In this document: one piece after another, positions 23,266-35,000 of the stretch
Position numbering within the stretch: the stretch's first letter is position 1
Layout of the letters: every line of letters begins with the position of its first letter
Assembly: GCA_035222895.1 (NCBI GenBank)
Contig: JAVYIG010002513.1
Span: forward strand, 1 to 64,000
Direction: 5' to 3'
Length of the DNA: 64,000 nucleotides
From: Strongylocentrotus droebachiensis
Lineage: Eukaryota > Echinodermata > Echinoidea > Camarodonta > Strongylocentrotidae
Translations under genes and position numbers: made by a program
Notes under the pieces: model-generated
Told to the model about the DNA's origin: nothing
Database searches by the model: none
Seen by the model: only the letters and a program-made list of their open reading frames with translations

Positions 23266-24083
23266 GGAGGATTTCTTTTACTCGTGATTATTCCATGGTT
23301 GGTTCCGATTATCACCACTTCTTATATATGCGCTGGTATAGTAGCACCGGGATAACATTGGGGATACTGCAGGAGATACGATCCTGTCGGTGGGTCACGT
23401 AAACCCCAGGTATCTGGGGTGATCGGAGGGAGTTACTACCCTTCCGCTGATCGCGTGACTCGAGACCCCACAAATATAGTGTTTCCATAACTATGTTAGT
23501 TATGCATTGATGATTTTGTGAGTATTGAAAAGTTGTGGGGATCATCCGTAGGAGATACTATCCTACCGGCAGGTCACGTAAACCCCAGGGACCTGGGGTG
23601 ATCGGAGGGAATTACTATCCTTCCGCTGATCGCGTGACTCGAGATCCCACAAATATAGTGTTTCCATAACTATGTTAGTTATGCATTGATGATTTTGTGA
23701 GTATTGAAAAGTTGTGGGGATCATCCGTAGGAGATACTATCCTACCGGCAGGTCACGTAAACCCCAGGGACCTGGGGTGATCGGAAGGAGTTACTATCCC
23801 TCCGCTGATCACGTGACCGGAGATCCCTACAATTTTGAGTTTCACTCATGGTACATGTACCCTTAAGATTGTTGAATCATATCACGTTTATACATTATTG
23901 TCGAATTGTTTATGGTGGACCCTCTTTATTGTGGTTATAAGATTTTGTTATTGCTTTTATGCATGTTACTTGTTTTACTTTGACTTTCCTACTTTACATG
24001 TTTTGAGGAAAAGGACTCCTAGTTTCGGAGCGGAATAAATGTCGAGCAAACTGCAAATCAGTCTAAAGTTGTCTTCTTCCTAG
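23266..24083 (+). repeat. Ngaro split repeat B1
   Basis: The 818 bp are repeated as B2 (24520-25337). Inside, units beginning GGAGATACTATCC start at 23372, 23551 and 23730 (period 179 bp). Each unit holds a short hairpin around ACCCCAGG-CCTGGGGT and paired GGAGATACTATCC/GGAGGGAATTACTATCC motifs. B1 directly abuts A2. Confidence 0.9.
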
Positions 24084-24364
24084 AATAACGTGATCATAAT
24101 AAATGATCAGAGTCATTCTGGGAGAGTCAAGGATAGACAAAACAATTGCTGGCATAGGCCAGAAATAGCGCGCGCCTTTTACAGCTGTTTAAGCGGTGCC
24201 TTTGTGAGACAGCGACATGTGAAATTTACCTCTGTAAAGAAACCGAAAATGCGCACAGCCAGTGAATCTACAACGGTGGAGTTATGCGCGCAGTAAGCGT
24301 GGGAACGCCGTGTGCAAGATTTTCTCACTTTCGACTTTATCTCCGCTCGGAGAAGTCCTTTTTC
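24084..24364 (+). repeat. Ngaro split repeat A2
   Basis: The second 281-bp copy of A1, beginning at AATAACGTGATC immediately after B1 and diverging at TTTTTCCCCGG. Confidence 0.9.
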
Positions 24365-24519
24365 CCCGGCCCACCCACCCCTCTTTAGTTTAAGTAGAGT
24401 TGAAGAAGTAAACTACTTAAAGTTGATTGAGGATTAATAAATTGGAAGTACAATGTTGTTTTGAGTGATATAACGAATTGTATGTACTTAATATCATGGT
24501 AACACGGGGGTTGACTGGG

Positions 24520-25337
24520 GGAGGATTTCTTTTACTCGTGATTATTCCATGGTTGGTTCCGATTATCACCACTTCTTATATATGCGCTGGTATAGTAGCA
24601 CCGGGATAACATTGGGGATACTGCAGGAGATACTATCCTGTCGGTGGGTCACGTAAACCCCAGGTATCTGGGGTGATCGGAGGGAGTTACTACCCTTCCG
24701 CTGATCGCGTGACTCGAGACCCCACAAATATAGTGTTTCCATAACTATGTTAGTTATGCATTGATGATTTTGTGAGTATTGAAAAGTTGTGGGGATCATC
24801 CGTAGGAGATACTATCCTACCGGCAGGTCACGTAAACCCCAGGGACCTGGGGTGATCGGAGGGAATTACTATCCTTCCGCTGATCGCGTGACTCGAGATC
24901 CCACAAATATAGTGTTTCCATAACTATGTTAGTTATGCATTGATGATTTTGTGAGTATTGAAAAGTTGTGGGGATCATCCGTAGGAGATACTATCCTACC
25001 GGCAGGTCACGTAAACCCCAGGGACCTGGGGTGATCGGAAGGAGTTACTATCCCTCCGCTGATCACGTGACCGGAGATCCCTACAATTTTGAGTTTCACT
25101 CATGGTACATGTACCCTTAAGATTGTTGAATCATATCACGTTTATACATTATTGTCGAATTGTTTATGGTGGACCCTCTTTATTGTGGTTATAAGATTTT
25201 GTTATTGCTTTTATGCATGTTACTTGTTTTACTTTGACTTTCCTACTTTACATGTTTTGAGGAAAAGGACTCCTAGTTTCGGAGCGGAATAAATGTCGAG
25301 CAAACTGCAAATCAGTCTAAAGTTGTCTTCTTCCTAG
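24520..25337 (+). repeat. Ngaro split repeat B2 (right end)
   Basis: The second 818-bp copy of B1 with the same internal 179-bp triplication. It ends TTCTTCCTAG followed by AATA, the same four bases that begin A, so a short overlap of A and B ends is possible. It is the right end of the element. Confidence 0.9.
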
Positions 25338-25520
25338 AATATATACGGTCATTTAATACGGGGTGTACGGAGCGTCCGGTATAGGTCAAGTGAAAATATT
25401 CAGAAAGTCAACTAGCCTTGACCGGCTTTATAAAATTCTGCCGTCACGAACCGCACAGAACCTAGACCTAGATAAATTGGACATTGAAAGATCGTGATTA
25501 AGTTCACCAGACGTCAATAA

Positions 25521-25685
25521 TAGGGACTTTTAGATTTACACGACGAGAGCGTGGACTGCCGCGTGTGACATTGTGTTACGGCACTGGGCCGTGCCCGGCA
25601 GTGCCTTAATAGGACGTCACATTACCTTAAAAGGATGTCACACGTGGCGGTCCACGTTCTCGTCGTGTAAATCTAAAAGTCCCTA
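25521..25685. mobile_element. palindromic MITE, TAGGGACTTTTAG family (copy 1)
   Basis: The terminal inverted repeats begin TAGGGACTTTTAGATTTACA and continue through CACGACGAGAGCGTGGACTG. The right end is the complement. Length 165 bp, no coding. A second copy is at 29753-29882. Confidence 0.8.
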
Positions 25686-25891
25686 ACAACATCAAATTTT
25701 GACGAGTGCAACTTGCATTTAATTAGGTTTTCACAGACGTATATCAATCAGATATGATTATTTACGTTTCGATGTCGTCTTTTAACGTCACCGTCCGAAA
25801 GACGTGACTCAATTTCGAACTGGGGTCCGCCTTAACCAGTTTATAGGCGAAGACAGAGGGCTAACCAAGTGCACGTGGGGTAACATAGCTA

Positions 25892-26320
25892 GTCATAAGG
25901 ACCGCTATTCATAAAACGGAAAGGGGTCACTATTTATATTTCACATTGAGGGTCATTACTCATAAGGATCGCTATTCATTATACGAAATCAGGGTCGCAA
26001 TTCATAATAAGGAAGGAGGGGCGCTTTTCATAATTCACTTTGCGGGTCACTACTCTTAATGACCGCTATTCATAAGACAGAAGGAGGGTCGCTATTCATA
26101 AAACGAGAAGAGGGTCTTAGCTACCCTCTTCCCGTATTATGAATAGGGACCCCTATGAATAACGACCCCGATTTTGTATTATGAATAGCGACCCTCTTCT
26201 CATATTATGAATATCGACCGCTCTTCTTCGATTATGAATAGCGTTCCTTCAGAATAATTACCCTTTTCTCAAATTATGAATAGCGGTCCTTATGAATAAT
26301 GAACCTTTTATGAACAGCGA
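25892..26320. repeat. foldback minisatellite (CTATTCATAA family)
   Basis: Left half: repeats of GGACCGCTATTCATAA and GGGTCGCTATTCATAA with AGAAGAGGGT spacers. From ~26120 the polarity flips to TTATGAATAGCGACCCTCTT. The two halves are complementary with almost no loop. The same units form the arms at 55960-56460 (+) and 58905-59030 (-). Confidence 0.8.
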
Positions 26321-27040
26321 GCGGACCCCGTGAACGTACAGCAAGACCAACTCAAGCTGATGTTTTCATAGGACGGTGGAGTTTCAAAGGTGAGTGATTT
26401 TCACTTCTGCCGATATTTCGAGTTGTAATTTCTATACCCAGTTTAATGTTAAAAAATATAGAAATAAACATTTTAAAATGAAAACCTTGATCACATAATT
26501 TGTTCACATTTGTTTTTCACGGCGTGAAAATACTTTGATAATGAGAAAAACGGTAAAAGTGATTAAAGTGTGATATTCATAGGGGGAATCTAAACAATTA
26601 AAATGAATTAAAAAAATCTAAAGAAAACACTATTCCTGTCGTTATTTTAGAAACCACGTTAGTGACCCAGTGACCCTATATTATCTCAAACTAGTTCCAG
26701 CCTTGCCGTTCCTTGTTACTTCCTATTGCAAACTACGTCATAACGAAGTTTGCAGGACTCTGAACACCTTAATTGGCATGGGGAATTATAACATACAATT
26801 TAAGCTTCTATCAACCTTAAAATTATCAAAATTTAAATTAGACAAGCTTTTTATCGACTCCTGTGGACTGTGCTCAAGCTAAGTGATTCTAAATAGGCCT
26901 ACAATGTATTGCTGTCCGCTTCTTTGAGTTCACCGGAGCGAAGACAGGTAAGCCTTCCCCTTTTGAAGAAATTTTACCTCTCGAATGGGTCTAAATAATA
27001 ACTTCCCAATAAAATACTCGGCCCCCGTAAAAGCCACCTG
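26321..27040. other. no gene recognised
   Basis: AT-rich sequence with donor-like and acceptor-like strings but no frame longer than about 70 codons showing a domain. Confidence 0.5.
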
Positions 27041-27048
27041 CCGTGTCT

Positions 27049-27050
<2 letters not shown>

Positions 27051-27089
<39 letters not shown>

Positions 27090-27115
27090 GAGAGAGAGGG
27101 AGAGAGAGAGAGAGA
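27051..27115. repeat. (GA)n microsatellite
   Basis: GAGAGA with a few GGGA interruptions. Confidence 0.9.
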
Positions 27116-27316
27116 AACGTTTATATTATATTCTAATATTCTTGTGTGAGAATATCATACTGGCATTTTGCCGAGAAAATTATTGCTTTAACAAAGAAAT
27201 GTGTTCATATATTTCAGATTGGACCAGATAAAGGTCACTACTTTTAAATTATGTTGCTTCATATTAATTTTACCCATATGTGAGTCTGATTTGTTCATTA
27301 TCAGTTTGTTTTCAGC

Positions 27317-27515
27317 GAGACGATATAACTATGTGGTATAATGGTTCATCTACTTGACTCTCAATCCAAGGGTTGAGGGTTCGAATATCGGCCCGACTAA
27401 TGGCCTTTGGAAAGACATTAATCCTGGGGCCCTCACGAAGAACTGCATTAAAGTTGATGAGGCTTCCCTGTGTAAACAAAATTGAAATTATATATATTAT
27501 TATTATTACTATTAT
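27317..27515 (+). mobile_element. tRNA-derived SINE
   Basis: The head has an A-box-like TGTGGTATAATGGTTCA and a B-box-like GGGTTCGAATATC (RNA polymerase III internal promoter). The body GGAAAGACATTAATCC...GAGGCTTCCCTGTG is shared in type with the 38.8 kb SINE (AAGGCATTAATCC), and a TAT-rich 3' end follows. It does not form an intact tRNA cloverleaf, so I call it a SINE and not a tRNA gene. Confidence 0.7.
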
Positions 27516-27819
27516 TGATGTTAAGGTTTCCGATATTTATAGTGGCAATAGGCTACTTATTTCCAGCATAATTCACAAACCGGAATAATTTCTGTTGTCC
27601 GTTTCAGGGTAATTACAAGACTCTTACTCAATTTGATTTCATCTTCAAGCTTGCAATGCATTTTAACTCCAACAATGTAAATAAAGATTGATTTTAGACG
27701 GTCAGGTTTTTGTTTTGTTTTTGGTATTTCCCCCCTCTAATTAGGAATTATTTTTCGGGGGTAAAATCACCTTTTTAAACAACAATTTTAATATAATTAC
27801 ATTGGATGACTTTGAGGCT

Positions 27820-27914
27820 GATACAAGAATAAATATTGCTCGAGCTATGACAACATTGAACGAGTCGGAGACGAGTCCAATATTGTCATAGCGAGAGCAA
27901 TATATTCTTGTATC
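27820..27914. repeat. 95-bp hairpin repeat
   Basis: The arms GATACAAGAATAAATATTGC...GAGCTATGACAACATTG and CAATATTGTCATAGC...GCAATATATTCTTGTATC flank a short AACGAGTCGGAGACGAGTC loop. One arm of the same family occurs at 48548-48610. Confidence 0.65.
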
Positions 27915-29213
27915 ACAAGAAAAAAAAGCCATATAATATTATTATCATCATCTATATCAAGCTGACTAGCGAAATATCTAAATTTGATTTACCTCGTTAA
28001 ATATGGCTTTTTTGTTTGTGTCTGACAGTTGAAGTTCCCGGATGACTGAGTAATACGAAAACAAAATTGGTCAGTCATACGGGTACTGCGCTAAAAATAT
28101 TGAATACACTAAAATTGTACCTCTTGGAAGCCTTATACGTATAGATAATAATATACTGTATTTTTGTTTCGGTGGCAGCACTAATAAAGCCTTTGGCTAA
28201 CCTAGCTGTCTTCACATTTTTTCTTGTTGTTGTTGTATTATATTGGAAATGTTTTTTCTATTACTTGTAAGTTATGTTTTTTATAATATATGTTTTTATG
28301 ATTTGTTTATGATGAATGAAATGTAGATCAATTTCAATTTCAATTTGACTGTTAGTGGGATTCCTTCATAGTTATGTATACATACGTATACATGAAGAGA
28401 CTAGTTCGTAGCTTTGGTACAAATTACCCTAAATATCCTCGGATTTTTATTCACGGAGACTTCATGTATATCTTTTATTTCCCCTCTTGAGAAAAATACT
28501 TCCATCTGTGTTTCATAGAATTTGCCGTAGTTGAATAAAAATAAATAGAGATTTCATGAGCACGAATCCATTATTTGTCTCGATGGATTTTGTTACAAAC
28601 GACCTATCTTTTCGCGCACGCGCAGATTATATCTATACTAACTGGCTTATGTAATCAATAAAACCCTTAGGGGATATTGATTTATTCATTTTAAGTCAGG
28701 TATAGGAAACAAAAGACGACAAGCGACAACTCGTTTTCATTTCCAAGACCCCATGATCTTTACCATACCACGTATAGCATGTATAATTGCTATTTCACCT
28801 TAATGCGAAACATATACATACAGTTGTATTTTGTTGTGTTATCGATCTCTAGTAACTTAACAAGTATTGTTATTGTTTTGAATATGTGCAAAGGTCAAAT
28901 CTATGACCTTCTTCATGTCGTTTACTGAGCAGTAGTAACATTTTCTTTTCACAGTTGTAATGGCAATGCCATATGGCATATAATTATGGCTTGCATTTCC
29001 TGATAAAACATGGTTAACATAATGTTTACGCACGAGTGTCTACGAAAAATACGCATTGTATCTTCCTCAAAAGCATTCTTCTTCTTCTTCCAGTATAGTA
29101 CAGACCGCCGTTGGCGTATTATCGTACCTTGTGCCGAGTGCCGTGCCGAGTGTAAGGTGCAAGTAAAAAGAATCTACAGGAATTATATGTGCAGCTGAAA
29201 AACAGTCTGAAGC
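27915..29213. other. no gene recognised
   Basis: AT-rich, with ordinary short frames and a (CTT)n patch near 29079. Nothing supported. Confidence 0.5.
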
Positions 29214-30950
29214 TCAACGGAGCTTAATGTACTGCATCTTCTGCTTGAAAAGTTCCAAAGAGGTGCAATTGACGACAACAAATGGTAAGGAGTTCCACAG
29301 TCGAAAAGTATCTGGGTAAAATGTGGTTTGGAATAGCAGTTCGGGCAAATGGGACCTGGAAGTTCTGTGGATTTTCACGGGTTCGGGGACCAACAACTGG
29401 TATGAAGTAGGTGACTGGAAGATCAACCAGGCCGTGGAGTATGCTGTAAACCATGCATATTTTTTGCTGCGCCCTAATTTCCTGCAGACTTGCCCATTGA
29501 AGTTGATTCAGCATGGCTGTGATGCTGCTTGTGCGCTGATAGCCATCCAGGACGAAGCGTGCACAACGGCGTAGCACCATTTCCACCTTTCTGATGTTCT
29601 CCTGGGTGGACGCGTCCCACACTATTGCAGCACACTCAATCGCAGGGCGTACTAATGTCTTGCACAGCAACTACTTTGTCTTTGCTGGTGGGCATGCAGG
29701 CCCTCATGTTTCTTCGCAGGAAGCACCGTACAGAGTTGGGTTTGTTTGGTATTAGGGACTTTTAGTTTCTGCACGACGAGAACGCGGACTGCCCTTTTAA
29801 GGCAATGTGAAGTCACTGCCAATGCCACATTGCCTCAAAAGGGCAGTCCACGTTCTCGTCGTGCAGAATCTAAAAGTCCCTACATGTACATGGTGATTCC
29901 ATGTCAGGTTGCTCTGGATGTTGACCCCTAAGTACTTTGAAGTTTCCGTTACCTGTAATAATGTTGCTCTCCATGAATGTAAAAAGGAAAAGATGCTTTG
30001 GATGTCTGCCTTTTTACTAGAGACATTAACCTGGCATTTTCGAGTGGGTGTAATTGCATTAGCCAGTCTGCTTCCCATTCTTGTAGTGCATCTATTAGTC
30101 CTTCTGCAGGCATTCCGCATCATCTGCACTTGTCACCTTCCTGTACAATATGCAGTGACCTGCAAACAATTTCACCGTAGACTGGCCGGGCTGATAAGCA
30201 ATTAGAAGATCGTTGATGAACAGCAGGAAGAGAGAGGGCCCGAAGACACTGCCTTGCGGAACACCTGACAGGACTGGAGAGGTATGAGAAGTGTATCCAT
30301 CACGCAATACCCTCTGTAAGCGGCTTGTAAGGAGTTCCTCATCTCAGCTGTGTTTATGACCTCGGATTCCATAGTAGTGGATCTTATGAAGGAGCGCTTT
30401 CATATGGGACCTTGTCAAAAGCATTTGATAGGTCCAACAGGATCACATCTCTCTGGTCTATTGCGTCGATTCCACTGGAAAGATCTTGAAACGTGAGGAG
30501 CAGTTGGGATGTGCGAGACCGTCTTTTCCGGAATCCATATTGAGCATTTGACAGAACGTGAAAGTCATCAAGATGCTCAAGGATAGTGCTGCATACGATG
30601 TGTTCCAATGTCTTGCAGAAAATAGCTGTCAGCGACACAGGCCTGCAGTTGACAACTTGGCACCGATCTTCCTTCTTAAAGATGGGAACTACGTCTGCCT
30701 TCTCCTAGTCGCCTGGAACGTCTCCTGAATTAGTGGAGCTTGTAAAAGCATATGCAATACTGGAGTAATTTATAATATCAGCTCTTTTAGGAGTTGTGCT
30801 GGAAGTTTGTCTAGCTAGCTTGTCCAGTACGTAGCTTATGTATCCGGAGAGAAGAAAGCAGTCTGTAGACACCAGGTGGTGAGATCCGGATTTCATCCAT
30901 GTCTGGAAATGGACTTGGTCCTTTATCCTTCATGGCTGACATGTCTTCAT
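29214..30950 (-). pseudogene. LINE reverse transcriptase relic (jockey/CR1-like)
   Basis: Read on the minus strand from ~30950 down, broken frames give VSLTAIFCKTLEHIV, NAQYGFRKRRS, VILLDLSNAFDKVPYE (RT motif A), SGVPQGSVFGPSLFL (motif B), LFAGHCILYRKV (motif C, where the usual FADD is FAGH), TSKYLGVNIQSNLTW, and then LVRPAIECAAIVWD and ITAMLNQLQWASLQE of the C-terminus. Several stops and frameshifts plus the lost catalytic Asp pair show it is dead. A palindromic MITE has inserted at 29753-29882. The 5' half (endonuclease) is missing. Confidence 0.85.
29753..29882. mobile_element. palindromic MITE, TAGGGACTTTTAG family (copy 2), inside LINE relic
   Basis: 130 bp with ends TAGGGACTTTTAG/CTAAAAGTCCCTA, inner CACGACGAGAACGCGGACTG, and arms meeting near 29815. 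It shares its ends and first ~40 bp with the 25521 copy but has a shorter centre. It splits the LINE frame, so it arrived after the LINE. Confidence 0.8.
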
Positions 30951-31674
30951 TCCTGTTAAATAATGATGTAAACTGGTGATTCAGTATGCTGTCTGAATGT
31001 GTCTTCTTTCATTGATGTTCTTTAGTGGGGCTACTCCAGTACTGTCGTTCCTCTTACTTTTGATGAAACTCTAGAATCGTCACTTGAGGTTTGCCGTGGA
31101 GTCGAGGTTGATGATGTTGTTTATGTATCCACTGTGGGCTCCATAATTATCGAAACGTTTGGGTGACTGAACAGTGCTTGTTTTATTATCAAAATATGTT
31201 CTATATGGACAATGATTTGAAAAACACGTCTTTTTTTACATCCATCTTCATTCTGCTAAAAATACCACTATAATGTCTATATAGTTTGACTAGTATAATA
31301 CCGCAAATACTATGTTCTTTCGGGTAAAGCAAACAAATTACCATTTCATTATGATTTACTATCGCGACAGAGCTTTATTACCATGTCACAATTTGGCATA
31401 CCGCCTCTTTCTAGTTTTTAGCTTGAGAAAGTCATTTTTCTATGTAATTTAATCTTTCCAACCATAAAAGACTCATATAGATTGAACAATGTTATCCCCC
31501 GCGTACATGACTGGACCGCTAATTCAGTCGATAGTGGATTTTGCACAGCATTGATTATATCAAGGATTTTAAAGTTTTCTACCCACAAAGTCAAAATGCA
31601 TAAAGTAGGTACTTTCCATGTGTATCATATTCTATGTGTTTGCAGTAGATCTAATTAGACTACATGTAGTTAAA
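30951..31674. other. no gene recognised
   Basis: Probably contains further decayed LINE sequence at its left end. The remainder is AT-rich and unassigned. Confidence 0.4.
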
Positions 31675-31800
31675 GATAAAGTTGAGTTCTGGTCAAGTGA
31701 TTGCATTGTGAAAGAAACGGTGTGGAATCTATCAGAAAAGGTTGATCATCTAGTATATGAGTATTTGTGTGTATTGCAAGGTTCTGAAATCATCATCATA
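31675..31800. repeat. interspersed repeat, inverted copy 2 of 3
   Basis: AGTTCTGGTCAAGTGATTGC...AGAAACGGTGTGGAATC...AAAAGGTTGATCATCTAG is the reverse complement of the repeat at 5396-5640 and 40399-40640. It ends ~200 bp upstream of dioxygenase exon 1. Confidence 0.65.
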
Positions 31801-32012
31801 CACGAACACATGGCGAAAAAATCCTACCCGGATTTTTACGATGTTTAATGTCATATTTAGAATATGAAGGCATTTGAAGAGCCATGCTTTTCAGGGAACA
31901 TGTTTAATCTGATGTTCTTCCACCCTTGCATAATAACAATGATAACTCAACCTTCTCTTTAAAGTATTAAAATTGACAAGAATAATTCTGATTTTCTTTC
32001 CAGCCAGCCATC

Positions 32013-35000
32013 ATGGTGGATGCTGTACCTATCATCGATTTTTCAGCTTACAGTTTGGATCGTGAGAGTCCAGACCCTGAAGGATTCCAGAAGCTCATTG
32101 ACGATGTTCATCAAGCTCTCACTACCATCGGTTTCATGTACCTCAAGAACTTCGGAATTCCGGCTCAAAAGGTAAATAAATGCTAAACGAGTATTTCTTT
32201 CCATTTTTGTTATATTATTGTTGTCGATATTTTATTATGGCTGGGCATGTTACAATACAGATCACTAAATTATATATAGGGTAATATAGAAAAAATCGGG
32301 GCGTAGGCTTACTCTGGGCCCAGCCACTTTGGGGCAATGGCTTCTTGGTGATGGGGATGGGGATGGGGTGCGTAAAACTATTTGGATTAAAATGTGAGTT
32401 AACAAGATTATCGATTAAGTAGGGGTTTGGAAGGGGATCTGCATTTTGTATTCACACCCTCTCTTGCTCTACATCTCTCTCGCTTGTTTTCCTTTTTTTT
32501 TTTGCTTTTCCTCTGTTTTTCACCAAAATGGGCTTACCTTTGTAGGAAGTAAATTAATTAACGAACACCTTTAGAATGACAAAATATGAGTGTAATAATT
32601 TAATGGTAGGTATAATTGGTTAAAGATTTAGTCTGCTCCTCCATTTTATTGTTATTATTTTTTACTAGTAAATGCAAATATATTCTTCAGTCATTGTGCA
32701 AGGGCGTATCCGTACCTTTGTTCAGGAGGGAAACAATATTTGACCGCAATACCGTGATCCACATAGTTCAGCAAGGAAACGACTATAAGGCTTGTCTATA
32801 ATTATGTTGCGCCACAAAAATCCGTCGTGGTTTGTAAGTGAAAACGTTAAAACGTAACGCAGAGGAATATTTTCTTATATGTGATCGAGCGCAGCGAGCG
32901 ACATTTTCGTGACATGTCGTATTAATTCAAGTGATATACATTCTCCTCTAGATAAATGACGCCTTCGCCTACTCCAAGATGTTCTTCTCCTTGCCTCTCG
33001 ATGAGAAGATGAAGTGTGTTGGGCGAGAACATCGTTTCCATGGTTACTACCAGATGGAGCAAGAAGGGTATGATAAAGAATTGTAATTTTCAGCAAGAGA
33101 TACACTCTCCTTTTCTTGGCAAAAAGTCTTCTTTTTTACGTTTTCTTCTTCCTTTTTTTCTTGCATCCTTTCTAAAGTAAAATCATCGCACATACTTCTA
33201 CACCGATGTAGTAAAATATGACGCGACATGAAATATATATAGCAGCTGGTAGAGCCAGTTATCAATGGGAATTCCTGATTTTGAGTTCCTTCTAGGACCT
33301 GTTTATTATAATTAGTTGCGATTAGTGGGGGACGGAGCAAGTCTCTTTCCCGCAATATATTTAGCCTTGTTCTGTTAATTATGTCTAGTATTCATCTATT
33401 TATTTTTATGAATATTTTTTCAAATATATTAACTATTTAGTACATTATTGATTTACTTAGTTATTATTGATAGATTAATAAATGATTGATTGATTGATTG
33501 TGTAAGTGATTGCGTGCTTTAGTTGTTTTTTTATTCATTCATTTATTTATATATATTTAAATGTCTTCATTTATCTATTTATTCATCTACATGTATCTAT
33601 TCATTTTTCAATTTTCTTAAGCTACCTCTCTATCTATCTATCTACCATCTATATACATGTATGTATTTATCTAGCTATCTATCTATATATATACCTTTCT
33701 ATCTATGTACCAATCTATGTACCTTTCTATCTATTTATATATCTACATTTCTATCTATTTATATATCTCCCGTTCTATGTATTTATCTAAATATCTACAT
33801 TTCTATCTATTTTTATATCTACCTTTCTATGTATCTATCCATGAACCTACTTCGTAGTAGGTACATGATCTATCTATCTATCTACCTATTAGTCCAGAAT
33901 CTGGCCGATTCTTATTATTTACCTCAATAATATTCCCCTAACTTGCTACAAGCCGCCGAAGATGGCGTCATCAACGGAATCCTTCACATGACAGTCAGAG
34001 GACTGAGAGATAGAGTCAAAAGAAAGAAGATTTTTCAGTGGTGCAAAATGTCGGCAAATATGATATTCTTGCAGGAAACCTTTAGCACAGAAGACATTGA
34101 ATACAGTTGGAAGGGTGATTGGGAAGGCTCAATGTTTTTTAGCCACGGGAGTAACCACAGTAGGGGGGTTATTGTAATGTTTAAACCAGGTATTACTTTT
34201 GTGGTGGAAAAAACCTTAATTGACGAAGGGGGAAGATACGTCATCATTAAAGGCAAATGTCAAGGCGAAAAGCTAATATTAGGAAGCGTGTACTTTCCCA
34301 CAAGGAATAAAGAAAACGCCCAATGTGATTTTCTGTCTGATCTAAATAAAATAATTTGTTCTGTATTTAGTCAAGAATATTCCTTGATAATTGGAGGAGA
34401 CTTCAATGTTATTATGAATCATAATTTGGATTACATGGGTGCAAGTAATATTTCGAAAAGCAAATATAGGGACTCATTATTAGACTTTCTTGATAAGCTT
34501 GATTTAATTGATGTGTGGCGTAAGCGTCATCCTAATAAGAAAGAATTCACTTTCAGACAGAAGCAGCCATTAGTTCAGAGTAGATTGGATTATATCTTCA
34601 TTTCTTCGAAAGTAGACAAGTTGATAAGAAAGTCTGAAATTTTGCCTTCTATTACACCTGACCATGCTGGAGTTAGAATAGAATTTAACAATTTAGTCGA
34701 TAGTTTTGTTTATGGGAAATCGTATTGGAAGTTTAATAGTAGTCTATGTAATGAAAAAGATTTTGTAGATGGGGTAAAAAAGAAGATTTCTGAAATAGAG
34801 GAAACTTGGCGGAATCAAATAACGAGCAAAATTAAATTTTGGGATTTTATGAAAATGAAATTAAGAGAATATATAATGAAATTCTCCCGTGAAAGAGCAA
34901 AACTCAGAAGAGTCCACACTGAAAAATTGGAAAAAGAAATTAAAGACCTGGAATATCGATTGACGATCAATATTGATTGTCATAAAAGTATTCAGGATGA

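Larger units (their letters stand above)
17051..25337 (+). mobile_element. Ngaro-type tyrosine-recombinase retrotransposon (split direct repeats, degenerate ORFs)
   Basis: The structure is A1 (17051-17331), coding region, B1 (23266-24083), A2 (24084-24364), a 155-bp spacer, and B2 (24520-25337). A1 and A2 are 281 bp each, and B1 and B2 are 818 bp each with one substitution noticed (near 23380). This A1...B1-A2-B2 order is the split-direct-repeat layout of Ngaro elements in the DIRS order, which integrate with a tyrosine recombinase instead of an integrase. Inside, in order, are gag with a Cys/His finger, reverse transcriptase-RNase H, recombinase and an SGNH hydrolase, all on the + strand and all with stops or frameshifts. 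No target-site duplication is apparent, as expected for the class. Confidence 0.9.

Noticed and set aside
33506-33930. Tyr/Ile-rich 94-135-codon frames upstream of the LINE as LINE ORF1
   Set aside because: They are readings of a TATC/TATT microsatellite and show no ORF1 features.
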